From Pseudomonas azotoformans (GTDB lineage: Bacteria > Pseudomonadota > Gammaproteobacteria > Pseudomonadales > Pseudomonadaceae), in assembly GCF_900103345.1 (NCBI RefSeq), contig NZ_LT629702.1, positions 3,100,001-3,164,000 on the forward strand: a stretch of 64,000 bases of DNA, read 5' to 3'. A program made the position numbers and the translations under genes. Of this stretch, positions 9,119 through 17,296 are shown piece by piece. The notes under the pieces are model-generated. The model worked only from the letters and a program-made list of their open reading frames with translations. It was not told where the DNA came from and did not search any database. Every line of letters starts with the position of its first letter. Position 1 is the first letter of the stretch.

Positions 9119-10028
9119 AGCGTTGGTTCAACTGCTGCTCGGCGAATTGCTCGATGATGAAATCCACAAACGCGCGAGTCTTGCCGGGCAGCAGTTTGTG
9201 TTCGGCGTAGTAAATGGAGATGTTGCCGTCGTCGACGTACCAGTCGGGCAGCACTCGCACCACCGCGCCGCTGTCCAGGAATGGCACGGCCATGGGCATG
9301 CTCACCAAGGCGATGCCCAGGCCTTGGGCGCTGGCGCAGCAGGCGGCTTCGGAGTCGCTCATGGTCATGCTCGGCTTGAGTACCAGCGGGCGGTGTTCAC
9401 GCTCGATACTGGTCAATTGCCAGGACCGTATTCGACCGGTCTGCGGTGAACGGATGAGGATGCCGTGGCAACGCGCCAAATCTTCGGGCACCCGCACCGG
9501 AGGACGCTGCGCCAGGTAGTCCGGGGACGCCACCAGCACTCGATGGGCCGGCGTCAACTTGCGCGCCACCACCCCCTGAGGCAGCTCGAAGCCACCACCA
9601 ATGGCGGCATCGAAGCCCTGGCCGATCAGGTCGACCTGGCGGTTATCGAAATGCCAGTCCGGGCTGATGTCCGGGAAGCGACGCATGAACACGCCCAATA
9701 GCGGCACCACGTAGCGATTGCCAAACACCGTACCCATGCTCACTTTCAACGTGCCCACCGGCCGCCCTTCGGCGCTGGCCAGGTTGGCCACGGCGTTCTG
9801 GATGGTGGTGAGGCTGCCGCTGACCTCTTCAAGGAACAGCTTGCCGGCTTCGGTGAGGGTGAGGCGCCGGGTACTGCGCTGGAACAGGCGTACACCCAGG
9901 CGTGCCTCAAGCTTGGCGACACTTTTGCCCACCGCCGCCGGTGTCAGGCTCAGGTGCCGCGCCGCTTCGGCAAAGCTGCCACCTTCGGCGCTACGCACGA
10001 AACATTCGATACTGCCAAAGCTTTCCAT
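9099..10028 (-). CDS. LysR-family transcriptional regulator
   Basis: A 309-residue LysR regulator. The N-terminal winged HTH is clear (FVRSAEGGSFAEAARHLSLT, then GKSVAKLEARLGVRLFQRST). The rest is a LysR substrate-binding domain with TLKVSMG and QGLGIALVSMPMA. The ATG at 10028 is chosen; a GTG three codons earlier is also possible. It is transcribed away from the SDR gene at 10154, and LysR proteins usually control such a divergent neighbour. Its 3' end overlaps the racemase gene tail to tail. Confidence 0.88.
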   Translation of the reverse strand: MESFGSIECFVRSAEGGSFAEAARHLSLTPAAVGKSVAKLEARLGVRLFQRSTRRLTLTEAGKLFLEEVSGSLTTIQNAVANLASAEGRPVGTLKVSMGTVFGNRYVVPLLGVFMRRFPDISPDWHFDNRQVDLIGQGFDAAIGGGFELPQGVVARKLTPAHRVLVASPDYLAQRPPVRVPEDLARCHGILIRSPQTGRIRSWQLTSIEREHRPLVLKPSMTMSDSEAACCASAQGLGIALVSMPMAVPFLDSGAVVRVLPDWYVDDGNISIYYAEHKLLPGKTRAFVDFIIEQFAEQQLNQRFSAANR

Positions 10029-10153
10029 ATCGCCCACTCTAAACTTTTGGTTTACACAGACTATAGCAATCCGGGTCTACCGGGAGGGGCTGGCGAGGTC
10101 GATACTCGGTTCCAACAACAAGGCATCCCGCCTTGAACAGCTTGGAGATCGAC

Positions 10154-10900
10154 ATGACCACACAAAACCTCAGCGGCAAAGTCGCCTTGATTCAAGGCGG
10201 TTCTCGCGGCATCGGCGCCGCCATCGTCAAACGTCTTGCAGCGCAGGGTGCAGCCGTCGCCTTTACCTACGTCAGTTCAGCCGCCAAGGCTGAAGAATTG
10301 CAGAACAGCGTGATCAGCGAAGGCGGCAAAGCCCTGGCGATCCACGCCGACAGCGCCGATGCCGATGCGATCCGCAATGCGGTCAACGCCACCGTCGAAG
10401 CCTTTGGGCGCCTGGATATCCTGGTGAACAATGCCGGCGTACTGGCCATCGCGCCGCTGGAGGATTTCAAGCTGGAAGACTTTGACCAGACCCTGGCGAT
10501 CAACGTGCGCAGCGTATTTATCGCAACCCAGGAAGCGGCCAAGCATATGGGTGAAGGCGGCCGCGTGATCAATATCGGCAGCACCAACGCCGAGCGCATG
10601 CCGTTTGGTGGCGGTGGCCCGTATGCGATGAGCAAGGCGGCGCTGGTGGGGTTGACCAAAGGCTTGGCGCGAGACCTGGGGCCACGTGGGATCACCATCA
10701 ATAACGTGCAGCCTGGGCCGGTGGATACCGATATGAACCCGGCCAACAGTGATTTTGCCGAGAGCCTGATCAGCTTGATGGCGGTGGGGCGGTATGGGCA
10801 TGTGGAAGAGATTGCCAGTTTTGTGGCCTACCTCGCAGGGCCGGAAGCGGGCTACATCACCGGTGCAAGTCTGACCATCGATGGTGGCTTCAGCGCCTAG
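10154..10900 (+). CDS. SDR-family NAD(P)-dependent oxidoreductase
   Basis: A 248-residue classical short-chain dehydrogenase: GGSRGIGAA nucleotide-binding motif near residue 15, NNAGVLA near 90, catalytic Ser in INIGSTN near 140, and YAMSK near 157 with the Tyr-Lys pair. The C terminus has the usual YITGASLTIDGGFSA. GGAG upstream supports the ATG at 10154 over earlier starts. It resembles 3-oxoacyl-ACP reductase-like SDRs of unknown substrate. The LysR gene is divergent, with a 125-base shared promoter region. Confidence 0.88.
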   Translation: MTTQNLSGKVALIQGGSRGIGAAIVKRLAAQGAAVAFTYVSSAAKAEELQNSVISEGGKALAIHADSADADAIRNAVNATVEAFGRLDILVNNAGVLAIAPLEDFKLEDFDQTLAINVRSVFIATQEAAKHMGEGGRVINIGSTNAERMPFGGGGPYAMSKAALVGLTKGLARDLGPRGITINNVQPGPVDTDMNPANSDFAESLISLMAVGRYGHVEEIASFVAYLAGPEAGYITGASLTIDGGFSA

Positions 10901-10922
10901 GATTTGCGGAACACTGCAAATC

Positions 10923-10970
10923 AAATGTGGGAGGGGCAAGTCGAATCGTCGCACCGCCCCTCCTACATTT
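10923..10970. repeat. degenerate single REP hairpin
   Basis: AAATGTGGGAGGGGC at 10923 pairs with GCCCCTCCTACATTT at the right end. The loop is short. This looks like a single or decayed REP unit, and it lies between two convergent genes, where it can serve both as terminator. Confidence 0.7.
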
Positions 10971-10984
10971 TTAACCGCGATCAA

Positions 10985-11674
10985 TCAGGCTCGAGGTGGC
11001 AGGCCGTAGGCCGCCAGGTCGAAGTCCGCTAGCTTGCGGATGATCTGGTCGGCGTGGTGATACTTGCTGTCGGCCATGGCTTCGTCCGGCACGGCGATGG
11101 CGGTCATGTGGGCAGCTTTGGCAGCAGTGACGCCGAAGGGTGAGTCTTCGAACACCAGGCAATCCTCCGGTGCCACGCCCAAGCGGCGGGCGGCAGTGAG
11201 GAAGATGTCTGGCGCGGGTTTGGCGGCGCCGACTTCCGGGTCGTCAGCGGTGACGATGGTGTCGAACAGGCCAAACCATTCGCGGTGCAAGGTGGTCTTG
11301 TGGCCAAACGAATTGCGCGACGAACTGGTGCCCACGGCAATCGGGATATTGTGCGCCTTCAAGTGCCGCACCAAGGCTTCGGCGCCGGGCATGCCCAAGG
11401 CCTTGGGGAAACGCTCGCTCATCAGCGGTTCGCGGATCTCCAGGAATTGAGCTGGTGTGATCGGCAGGTCCAGCGCCTTCACCACGTAGTCCGCCAGGTC
11501 CTGGGCACCACGCCCAATAATGTGCTGTTTGATGCCCCAGTCGTAGGTGCGGCCGAAGCGTTCAGCGATGATCTGCGTGACTTCGGTGTAGATGCCTTCG
11601 GTATCCAGCAACAACCCGTCCATGTCGAAAATCACGGCCTTGATCGGACCGACTGCGGTACGCGGTACATTCAT
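10985..11674 (-). CDS. HAD-IA family phosphatase
   Basis: A 229-residue HAD hydrolase. AVIFDMDGLLLDTE near residue 15 carries the nucleophile Asp and its DxD partner. VGTSSSRNSF near 115 carries the motif-II Ser, AAKPAPDIF carries motif-III Lys, and FEDSPFGVTAA carries the acidic motif IV. The helical cap after motif I fits subfamily IA, close to beta-phosphoglucomutase and HDHD1/pseudouridine-phosphatase-like enzymes. The substrate is not readable from sequence. It stands alone, convergent with the SDR gene. Confidence 0.88.
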   Translation of the reverse strand: MNVPRTAVGPIKAVIFDMDGLLLDTEGIYTEVTQIIAERFGRTYDWGIKQHIIGRGAQDLADYVVKALDLPITPAQFLEIREPLMSERFPKALGMPGAEALVRHLKAHNIPIAVGTSSSRNSFGHKTTLHREWFGLFDTIVTADDPEVGAAKPAPDIFLTAARRLGVAPEDCLVFEDSPFGVTAAKAAHMTAIAVPDEAMADSKYHHADQIIRKLADFDLAAYGLPPRA

Positions 11675-11931
11675 CGCTACAACCCAAGGGAAAGACTAAA
11701 AGGATTCAGCACAATAGCGGGGCGGGTCTCATACAGGCAACCTCCACGACTTTGTATCGACTCAATTCCCCAGTTCATGGCCCTTCACATCAATGCCTCA
11801 TAACTGGAAACAGTTATACCGATCGGTGTGAGTGGCGAGCGTCTACGGTTTGTGAGGGCAGCGCGAACAGCCACTGGCCCGCGTCTGAAAATATTTCTTG
11901 CGAACCTTATAAAAGACTTATTAACCTTCCA

Positions 11932-12243
11932 ATGAACTCCATCCACTGGACTAGAAAATCCGTAAAGCAACTGCTTCGGTTGCATACGTATCATCAGCAA
12001 TAGGTACGCGATGCTGTCTCAGCGCTTGAGCGCATGCCCGAGACAGCCAACGTCAAGGCATTGGTCAATTACCCCCATGGTTATCGCTTGCGCGTGGGTA
12101 ATTACCGAGTCCTTTTCGATTGGGATCGCGATATCCATGTGGTCAGCATTGAAGAGGTCAAGAAGCGTGACGAGCGAACCTACTGCCGTACAGATCATCC
12201 ACAATACGGAGGGCAAGCCAGCCTTTGTGGTGATTCCCTATGA
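11932..12243 (+). pseudogene. RelE/ParE-like toxin interrupted by an in-frame amber codon
   Basis: One frame reads MNSIHWTRKSVKQLLRLHTYHQQ, then TAG at 12001-12003, then VRDAVSALERMPETANVKALVN and GYRLRVGNYRVLFDWDRDIHVVSIEEVKKRDERTY. Joined, this is a complete RelE-fold toxin including the R..NYRVLFD core. The TAG lies where a normal residue should be. Either the toxin is inactivated by a point mutation or it is made only by read-through. No strong Shine-Dalgarno precedes the ATG at 11932. The frame ends inside the antitoxin gene at 12243, so the genes overlapped as in many relBE-type pairs. Confidence 0.75.
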
Positions 12244-12493
12244 ACATTATCTGGCCCGGCAGAACGATCCAAATCTGATTCCCCATGCGGTGGTAAGCCG
12301 CCTGGTGGATGGGGCAACCCCTATCCGTGCATGGCGCGAACACCTGAAACTGACCCAGGAAGAGGTTGCCAAACGCCTGGGCATTTCCCAATCCGCATTT
12401 GCCCAACAAGAGTCGGTGAACAAACCTCGCCGTGCAACGCGGGAAAAAATTGCCAAGGCGTTCGGCATCAACGCCAATCAACTGGAGCTATAG
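12167..12493 (+). CDS. antitoxin with XRE-type HTH, partner of broken RelE-like toxin
   Basis: A 108-residue protein: an N-terminal part with KPAFVVIPYEHYLA typical of antitoxin neutralisation segments, and a C-terminal helix-turn-helix (LKLTQEEVAKRLGISQSAFA, then NKPRRATREKIAKAFG). It is likely an HTH antitoxin that also represses its promoter. The GTG at 12167 is chosen because AGAGG lies about 10 bases upstream and it overlaps the toxin frame. It is intact while the toxin is interrupted, as expected when a toxin is lost first. Confidence 0.8.
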   Translation: MTSEPTAVQIIHNTEGKPAFVVIPYEHYLARQNDPNLIPHAVVSRLVDGATPIRAWREHLKLTQEEVAKRLGISQSAFAQQESVNKPRRATREKIAKAFGINANQLEL

Positions 12494-12614
12494 AGCGTTA
12501 CTCTGGAAAATCCGCCCGCCCACGCGTTGAAGCCCTTGCTCAAGGCTTCCACCTGGATCCGCGCATGGGCCAGTGCCGTAGAGGCCGACGCTACAGGCCC
12601 CTTCGAGCCAAACT

Positions 12615-13583
12615 TCACACCGCCCGAGGCAGGCAACCTATGCCGGCCAGGGTCGTCTCCACCGCTTCATCCAGCGGCGTGTAAGGTTCAGCGCCCAATA
12701 CCGCCACCAGCCGCGTGTTATCGAGCAGCACAGGGGTTTGCCACAGGTAACGCATCTCCAGCATTTCACGGAAGGTGACTACAAAGGGCGAAGCTATTTT
12801 CAGCAGCCACCAGGGGAACATCCTGACGACCGGCTGCTGCCCTGTCCTACGCAGCACCACGCGCTGGATCGCCCGGCTCACCTGTCTGCCATCCGTGTCC
12901 ACCTGCCCCGCCATATGAAAACGCGCGAACGCCTCCAGGGTTTCACGGCGCTCGAGCAGTTCAACCATCGTGCGCGCCACATCGGGCAGGTACGCCCATT
13001 GATGGGCAACACCTGGCGCCCCCGGATAATTGATGCTGCGCACAAGGTTGCCAGGTTTGACCAAGCCCTGGGAAAACCAGCTGTTGGCCGCCTGCGCGCC
13101 GAAAAAGTCACCGGCGCGCACGATCAGCACCCTCGCCCCGTTGCCTGAAGCGTCGTATAAACGCTGCTCCAGTTGCACACGGATCGCGCCCTTGCGGGTT
13201 AGCGGGTGTTGAGGGGCGTCTTCGTGCAGGACGGGAAACGCGTCCGGCCCAAAGTTGTAGACGGTACCGGGCAACACAATGGTGGCGCCTTCAGCAACGG
13301 CCGCCGCGATGGTGTTGTCGATCATCGGCAGCACCCGCTCGGCCCAGTGCCGATAGCCCGGCGGGTTGACCGCGTGCACGATCACTTCACAACCTCGGGC
13401 TGCAGCAAGTACGTCATCGCGGTTGAGTGCATCCCCCTCAAGCCAGCCAAATGCGGCGTTCTGGCTACGGGCCTTGTCGGCATCACGGGTCAACGCGCGC
13501 ACCTGCCAGCCCGCCGCCAGCAGCTGCCGTGCAACTTCGCCACCAATGCCACCGGTTGCACCCAACACCAATACTGTATTCAT
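12615..13583 (-). CDS. NAD(P)-binding epimerase/reductase-like SDR (extended)
   Basis: A 322-residue extended SDR or NAD-dependent epimerase-like protein. VLVLGATGGIGGEVARQLL at the N terminus is the Rossmann glycine motif, followed by LEGDALN and EVIVHAVNPPGY. PGTVYNFGP contains the Tyr region, and the later WAYLPDVARTMVELLE helix is typical of the family. The substrate is unknown. The ATG at 13583 is preferred over the GTG just before it. It is divergent from a LysR gene 93 bases away, which probably controls it. Confidence 0.85.
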   Translation of the reverse strand: MNTVLVLGATGGIGGEVARQLLAAGWQVRALTRDADKARSQNAAFGWLEGDALNRDDVLAAARGCEVIVHAVNPPGYRHWAERVLPMIDNTIAAAVAEGATIVLPGTVYNFGPDAFPVLHEDAPQHPLTRKGAIRVQLEQRLYDASGNGARVLIVRAGDFFGAQAANSWFSQGLVKPGNLVRSINYPGAPGVAHQWAYLPDVARTMVELLERRETLEAFARFHMAGQVDTDGRQVSRAIQRVVLRRTGQQPVVRMFPWWLLKIASPFVVTFREMLEMRYLWQTPVLLDNTRLVAVLGAEPYTPLDEAVETTLAGIGCLPRAV

Positions 13584-13676
13584 CACACGCTCCCACGCTG
13601 GTTGATGGGGTCATTTTCTGCGCGGCCAAGCTATAGAGGAATTGTCGAAGACCGTCCAGGCGCTATACATTTATGC

Positions 13677-14561
13677 ATGGGAATGAATATTGGTTGGGAG
13701 CTTTACCGGTCGTTCCTTGGCGTGTTCCGGGAAGGATCGTTGTCGGGGGCCGCACGGCAACTCGGCATTACACAGCCCACGGTCGGCCGGCACATCGCCG
13801 CGCTGGAAACGGCGCTGGGCGTGGTGCTGTTTACCCGTTCACCCACCGGCTTGTTGCCCACGGCCGTGGCCCACACCCTGCGCGCCCACGCCGAAACCAT
13901 GGAGCGTACAGCGGCGGCACTTGAGCGTGCAGCGTCTGCCCAAGGCAATGAAGTGCGCGGCGTGGTGCGCGTGTCCGCCAGTGAAGTGGTCGGCGTGGAA
14001 GTGCTGCCACCGATCCTCACGCAAGTGCGCCGGGAACACCCGCACCTCAAGGTCGAACTGGTGCTGACCAACCGCCTGAGCGACCTGTTGCAACTGGAAG
14101 CCGACATCGCCGTGCGCATGGTCCGCCCCCGCCAGGCGCAACTGCTCGCGCGACGCATTGGCTTGATCGAAGTAGGCCTGCATGCCCGCGACGATTACTT
14201 GCAGCAGCACGGCACGCCTTTGTTGATGCAGGACCTGGCCGACCACTCAGTGATCGGTTTCGACCAGGAAAACGCATTTATCCGCAGCCTGGCCATCAAG
14301 GGTTTCAAGCGCAGCGCCTTCGCCCTCAGCAGCGACAGCGACCTGGCACAACTGGCACTGATCCGCGCCGGTGCCGGTATCGGCGGTTGCCAGGTCCAAC
14401 TGGCCAAGCGCGATCCCCGCCTGCGCCGGGTCCTGCCGGAAGGCTTTGCGCTCAAGTTGGACACCTGGGTGACCATGCACGAAGACCTGCGCAGCAGCCC
14501 GCGCTGCCGCGTAATGTTCGACGCGCTTGTCGAAGGTTTGCAGCGTTACGTACAGGATTGA
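13677..14561 (+). CDS. LysR-family transcriptional regulator
   Basis: A 294-residue LysR protein: WELYRSFLGVFREGSLSGAA and QPTVGRHIAALETALGVVLF form the winged HTH, followed by the LysR ligand-binding domain (GVVRVSASEVVGVEVLPPIL). The ATG at 13677 gives MGMNIGWEL; the second ATG at 13683 is equally plausible. The frame is open far upstream, but that part overlaps the divergent SDR gene and is not coding. It probably regulates the divergent SDR. Confidence 0.87.
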   Translation: MGMNIGWELYRSFLGVFREGSLSGAARQLGITQPTVGRHIAALETALGVVLFTRSPTGLLPTAVAHTLRAHAETMERTAAALERAASAQGNEVRGVVRVSASEVVGVEVLPPILTQVRREHPHLKVELVLTNRLSDLLQLEADIAVRMVRPRQAQLLARRIGLIEVGLHARDDYLQQHGTPLLMQDLADHSVIGFDQENAFIRSLAIKGFKRSAFALSSDSDLAQLALIRAGAGIGGCQVQLAKRDPRLRRVLPEGFALKLDTWVTMHEDLRSSPRCRVMFDALVEGLQRYVQD

Positions 14562-14616
14562 GACAGCTTCACTGGTGAAGAATCAGACTCCCTCAGTCCC
14601 TTCACAGACGCCCCCC

Positions 14617-15195
14617 ATGTCCGAAGCCTTCGAAGTCCCCAGCCCCCACGAAAAACACATCGAACACACCACCGAACATGCCCACGGCCGCGGTGACAAC
14701 TTCGCCAGCCGCATCGCCGTGATGACCGCCCTCATGGCCACCCTCGGCGCCATGCTCAGCTACCAGGCCGGCTCCACCGAAAGCGAAGCGGCGATGGACA
14801 AGAACAACGCCGCCATCTTCAAGACCGAAGCCGCCAACCAGTGGAACTACTACCAAGCCAAATCCAGCCGGCAAAACCTGGCAGAACTGGCGACCCACAT
14901 CCCCGGCGTGGACGCGGTGCATTACAAGGAAGAGATCGAGCGCTACAGAAGCCAGAAGGAAGACGTGCGCAAACAGGCCGAAAAGCTTGAGGCCACCTCA
15001 AAGGAATGGGATGAAAAGTCGGAACAGGCGCTGCACCAGCACCATCGCTGGGCCCAGGCGATGACCGCAATTCAGATCGCGATTTCGTTGGCGGCGATCA
15101 CCTTGCTCACTAGGCGCGAATGGTTGAAGCGCCTGTCGTATACGGCAGGCGGAGCAGCCGTGATATTGGGGAGCCTGGCCTGGCTGCATTTATAA
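14617..15195 (+). CDS. DUF4337-type membrane protein
   Basis: A 192-residue protein with a His/Glu-rich N terminus (EKHIEHTTEHAHGRGDNFAS), a hydrophobic segment near residues 30-50 (IAVMTALMATLGAMLSYQAG), a central coiled coil (YKEEIERYRSQKEDVRKQAE), and two C-terminal hydrophobic segments. This is the DUF4337 pattern. Function is unknown. The start at 14617 has no clear ribosome-binding site but gives the family N terminus. Neighbours do not suggest a pathway. Confidence 0.75.
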   Translation: MSEAFEVPSPHEKHIEHTTEHAHGRGDNFASRIAVMTALMATLGAMLSYQAGSTESEAAMDKNNAAIFKTEAANQWNYYQAKSSRQNLAELATHIPGVDAVHYKEEIERYRSQKEDVRKQAEKLEATSKEWDEKSEQALHQHHRWAQAMTAIQIAISLAAITLLTRREWLKRLSYTAGGAAVILGSLAWLHL

Positions 15196-15265
15196 AAAAT
15201 CCCCTTGGGCGCCAGAGCTTTACCGCTATATAGTAAATGGCATAACGAAACCCAAGGAGATACCG

Positions 15266-15925
15266 GTGTCCGCACAACCCAAGGAAGCTGTGGGCGCCGC
15301 CTACAGCATCGACGCCATGCGCTACGCCCAAGGCATGACCTGGCAAGCCATCGAACACCTCGCCCAACGCATCCGCCCCGGCATGCTCGAATCCGAAGCC
15401 CGCGAGCTGGGCAAACACGTCCTCGCCGAGCTCGACATGCAGCGCATCTGGCACCCGCTGCTGGTGCGCTTTGGCGCCAACACCCTCAAGACCTTCAAAC
15501 AACGCTCCGACGGCGACCCGGTGCTGGGCGACAACGACATCTTCTTCATCGACATGGGCGCCGTCTGGCAAGGCCACGAAGGTGACGCCGGCGCCACCTT
15601 CGCCATCGGCAACGACCCGGACATGCACGCCTGCGCCAGCGCCGCCAAAGCACTGTTCGACCGCGTGCAAGCCCGCTGGAAAAACGACCAGGTCGTCGGC
15701 CAGGAGCTTTACCGCTACGCCGAAGCACAAGCCCTGGCCATGGGCTGGCAACTGAACCTCGACATCAAGGGCCACCGCGTCAGCGACTTCCCCCACGCCA
15801 TCCACCGCGGCGGCGACCTGGGTGATTTCGAGCACTACCCGAATGCCGGGCTGTGGATCCTGGAAATCCAGATCGCCCACCCGAGCAAACCCTACGGGGC
15901 TTTCTACGAAGACCTCCTCGCTTAA
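15266..15925 (+). CDS. M24-family metallopeptidase (Xaa-Pro aminopeptidase-like)
   Basis: A 219-residue protein with a single pita-bread M24 domain and no long N-terminal domain. Metal ligands can be placed: FIDMGAVWQ (first Asp), GDAGATF (second Asp), the FPHAIHRG stretch (His), LEIQI (Glu) and FYEDLL (final Glu). It probably removes N-terminal residues or acts on a small amide. GTG at 15266 with AAGGAGA 6 bases upstream is a strong start. The next gene follows after 9 bases and is likely cotranscribed. Confidence 0.85.
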   Translation: MSAQPKEAVGAAYSIDAMRYAQGMTWQAIEHLAQRIRPGMLESEARELGKHVLAELDMQRIWHPLLVRFGANTLKTFKQRSDGDPVLGDNDIFFIDMGAVWQGHEGDAGATFAIGNDPDMHACASAAKALFDRVQARWKNDQVVGQELYRYAEAQALAMGWQLNLDIKGHRVSDFPHAIHRGGDLGDFEHYPNAGLWILEIQIAHPSKPYGAFYEDLLA

Positions 15926-15934
15926 GGAACACAA

Positions 15935-16288
15935 ATGAACCGCCCCACCGAACACCCCGTGCTGTTGTTTTCCTACGGCACGTTGCAGGACAAATCCGTA
16001 CAACTGGCCAACTTCGGCCGGGAGCTGACAGGCCAGCAGGATGCGATGCTGGGCTATTCGCAGAACTGGGTGGAGATCACCGACCCGGATGTGCTGGCGA
16101 GCAGTGGCAAGACGCATCATCCGATTGTGACGCCGAGCGCTGAGGCAGGCGCCAGGATTGAGGGGATGGTGTTCCGGATTACGGAGCAGGAGCTGACGGC
16201 GGCGGATGCGTATGAAGTGTCGGACTACAAGCGGGTGGAGGTGGGGTTGGCTTCGGGGTTGAGGGCTTGGGTGTACGTGCAGGCTTGA
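15935..16288 (+). CDS. gamma-glutamylcyclotransferase/AIG2-like protein
   Basis: A 117-residue protein opening with LLFSYGTLQDKSVQLANFGR. The YGTL motif is diagnostic of the gamma-glutamylcyclotransferase (AIG2/BtrG) fold. EGMVFRITEQELTAADAYE contains the catalytic Glu position, and YKRVEV follows. Family members cleave gamma-glutamyl amides to 5-oxoproline, though many close relatives have no proven substrate. It follows the M24 peptidase gene by 9 bases, and the two may act on related peptides. Confidence 0.85.
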   Translation: MNRPTEHPVLLFSYGTLQDKSVQLANFGRELTGQQDAMLGYSQNWVEITDPDVLASSGKTHHPIVTPSAEAGARIEGMVFRITEQELTAADAYEVSDYKRVEVGLASGLRAWVYVQA

Positions 16289-16416
16289 TATGAACAAGGG
16301 CGGCTTAGTTAGCCGCCCGCCTAGGCTCGCCTGAGCGCTTTCAAGAGCGACCGGACGCGTACACGATGACAAGACAGAACATAATTGCCAGGCTCAGGAC
16401 CGCGCGGCTTCTCTGG

Positions 16417-16845
16417 TCAGATGCCGACAAGGTTGCTCTGGGCCCATTGTTCGGCGGTCACGACCGGAATCGCCTGCCGCTCGTTGAAAGTGCCTGCTTT
16501 AGGCCACGCCACCCCCCTACCCTGGGCAAACACCGCGCGGTACTTCTTGATGTGGTGGGTCGGATCTTTCTCCAGTTCCTGAAGCAGGAACGGAACAGTC
16601 CATACGTTACGCTTGAAAGGGCGTCCCAGCACACGCTCAAGAAGACTCGCAAACTCTCCGTACGTCACAGTGTCTCCCGATAGATACACGATCTGGTTGC
16701 GCAAACGCGGTTCGAAGAAGACGACTTCCGCTGTCAGCGCACCAATGTCCTCTGGAGTCGTAAGCGTCACGCTGTTCTCAAGGCTGCCCAGCGCGTTCAC
16801 GGTATCGTTTTCGAAGTCAACCACCTCGAATACAGGCTCACAACC
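16417..16845 (-). pseudogene. C-terminal fragment of NmrA-like NAD(P)-binding protein
   Basis: About 140 residues match the C-terminal half of NmrA/isoflavone-reductase-like proteins: VVDFENDTVNALGSLENSV, TTPEDIGALTAEVVFFEP, VYLSGDTVTYGEFASLLERV and AVFAQGRGVAWPKAGTFN. The N-terminal Rossmann half with its GxxGxxG motif is absent. An unrelated small gene occupies the place upstream and runs into it. This is most likely the remnant left by a deletion; it could only be expressed by reinitiation. Confidence 0.7.
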
Positions 16846-17116
16846 ACACATTTGCGCGGCCACTGTCCAGACGCTGGCTCATGGCGTTCATTTGCTCTGC
16901 CGTTAGAGCCCCGGCCACCATCAGCCCCCAAAGGAAGCCGCGTAACTGGTTTTGCGTGCGCAACATGCCGGCGTGATTCAAAGCTTCAAACCTAAAATCT
17001 TTTACCTGGGGCTGCAGGTGTGGCAACGCGGCTGCTGGGTCGGCCAGAGCGATAAGATCGTCAAAATACAGATTGGCGGCGGCAATCGCGGTCGGGTCCT
17101 TCAGTGACTCGTACAC
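16838..17116 (-). CDS. small protein of unknown function
   Basis: A 92-residue frame, VYESLKDPTAIAAANLYFDD at its start and ending QRLDSGRANVWL, starts with GTG at 17116 and has AAGGA 10 bases upstream, so it is probably translated. No family is recognised. It is helical, with no signal peptide, and contains LRGFLWGLMVAGALTAEQMN, a moderately hydrophobic segment. Its end overlaps the NmrA fragment in another frame, so the C terminus may be a product of the same deletion. A bidirectional terminator follows upstream at 17213. Confidence 0.5.
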   Translation of the reverse strand: MYESLKDPTAIAAANLYFDDLIALADPAAALPHLQPQVKDFRFEALNHAGMLRTQNQLRGFLWGLMVAGALTAEQMNAMSQRLDSGRANVWL

Positions 17117-17212
17117 AGATGATTCCTTTCGAGTGAGTGGCAGGTGTTACGTGAAGCCACTCTATGGGGGGTTGGTATGCCAGTTCAGGGGGTTATGGTT
17201 TCCGCCGGCACA

Positions 17213-17257
17213 CAAAAAGGCCCCCGCACCAGGTCAAAGTGTGGGGGCCTTTTTTAC
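17213..17257. terminator. Rho-independent terminator
   Basis: AAAAAGGCCCCCGCAC pairs with GTGTGGGGGCCTTTTTT around a short loop, with A and T tracts on the two sides. It can stop transcription in both directions. It separates the small gene at 16838 from the AT-rich segment to the right. Confidence 0.85.
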
Positions 17258-17296
17258 ATAAGCGGCGTTATTCGCATTCAGCGCCCTATATTTATC

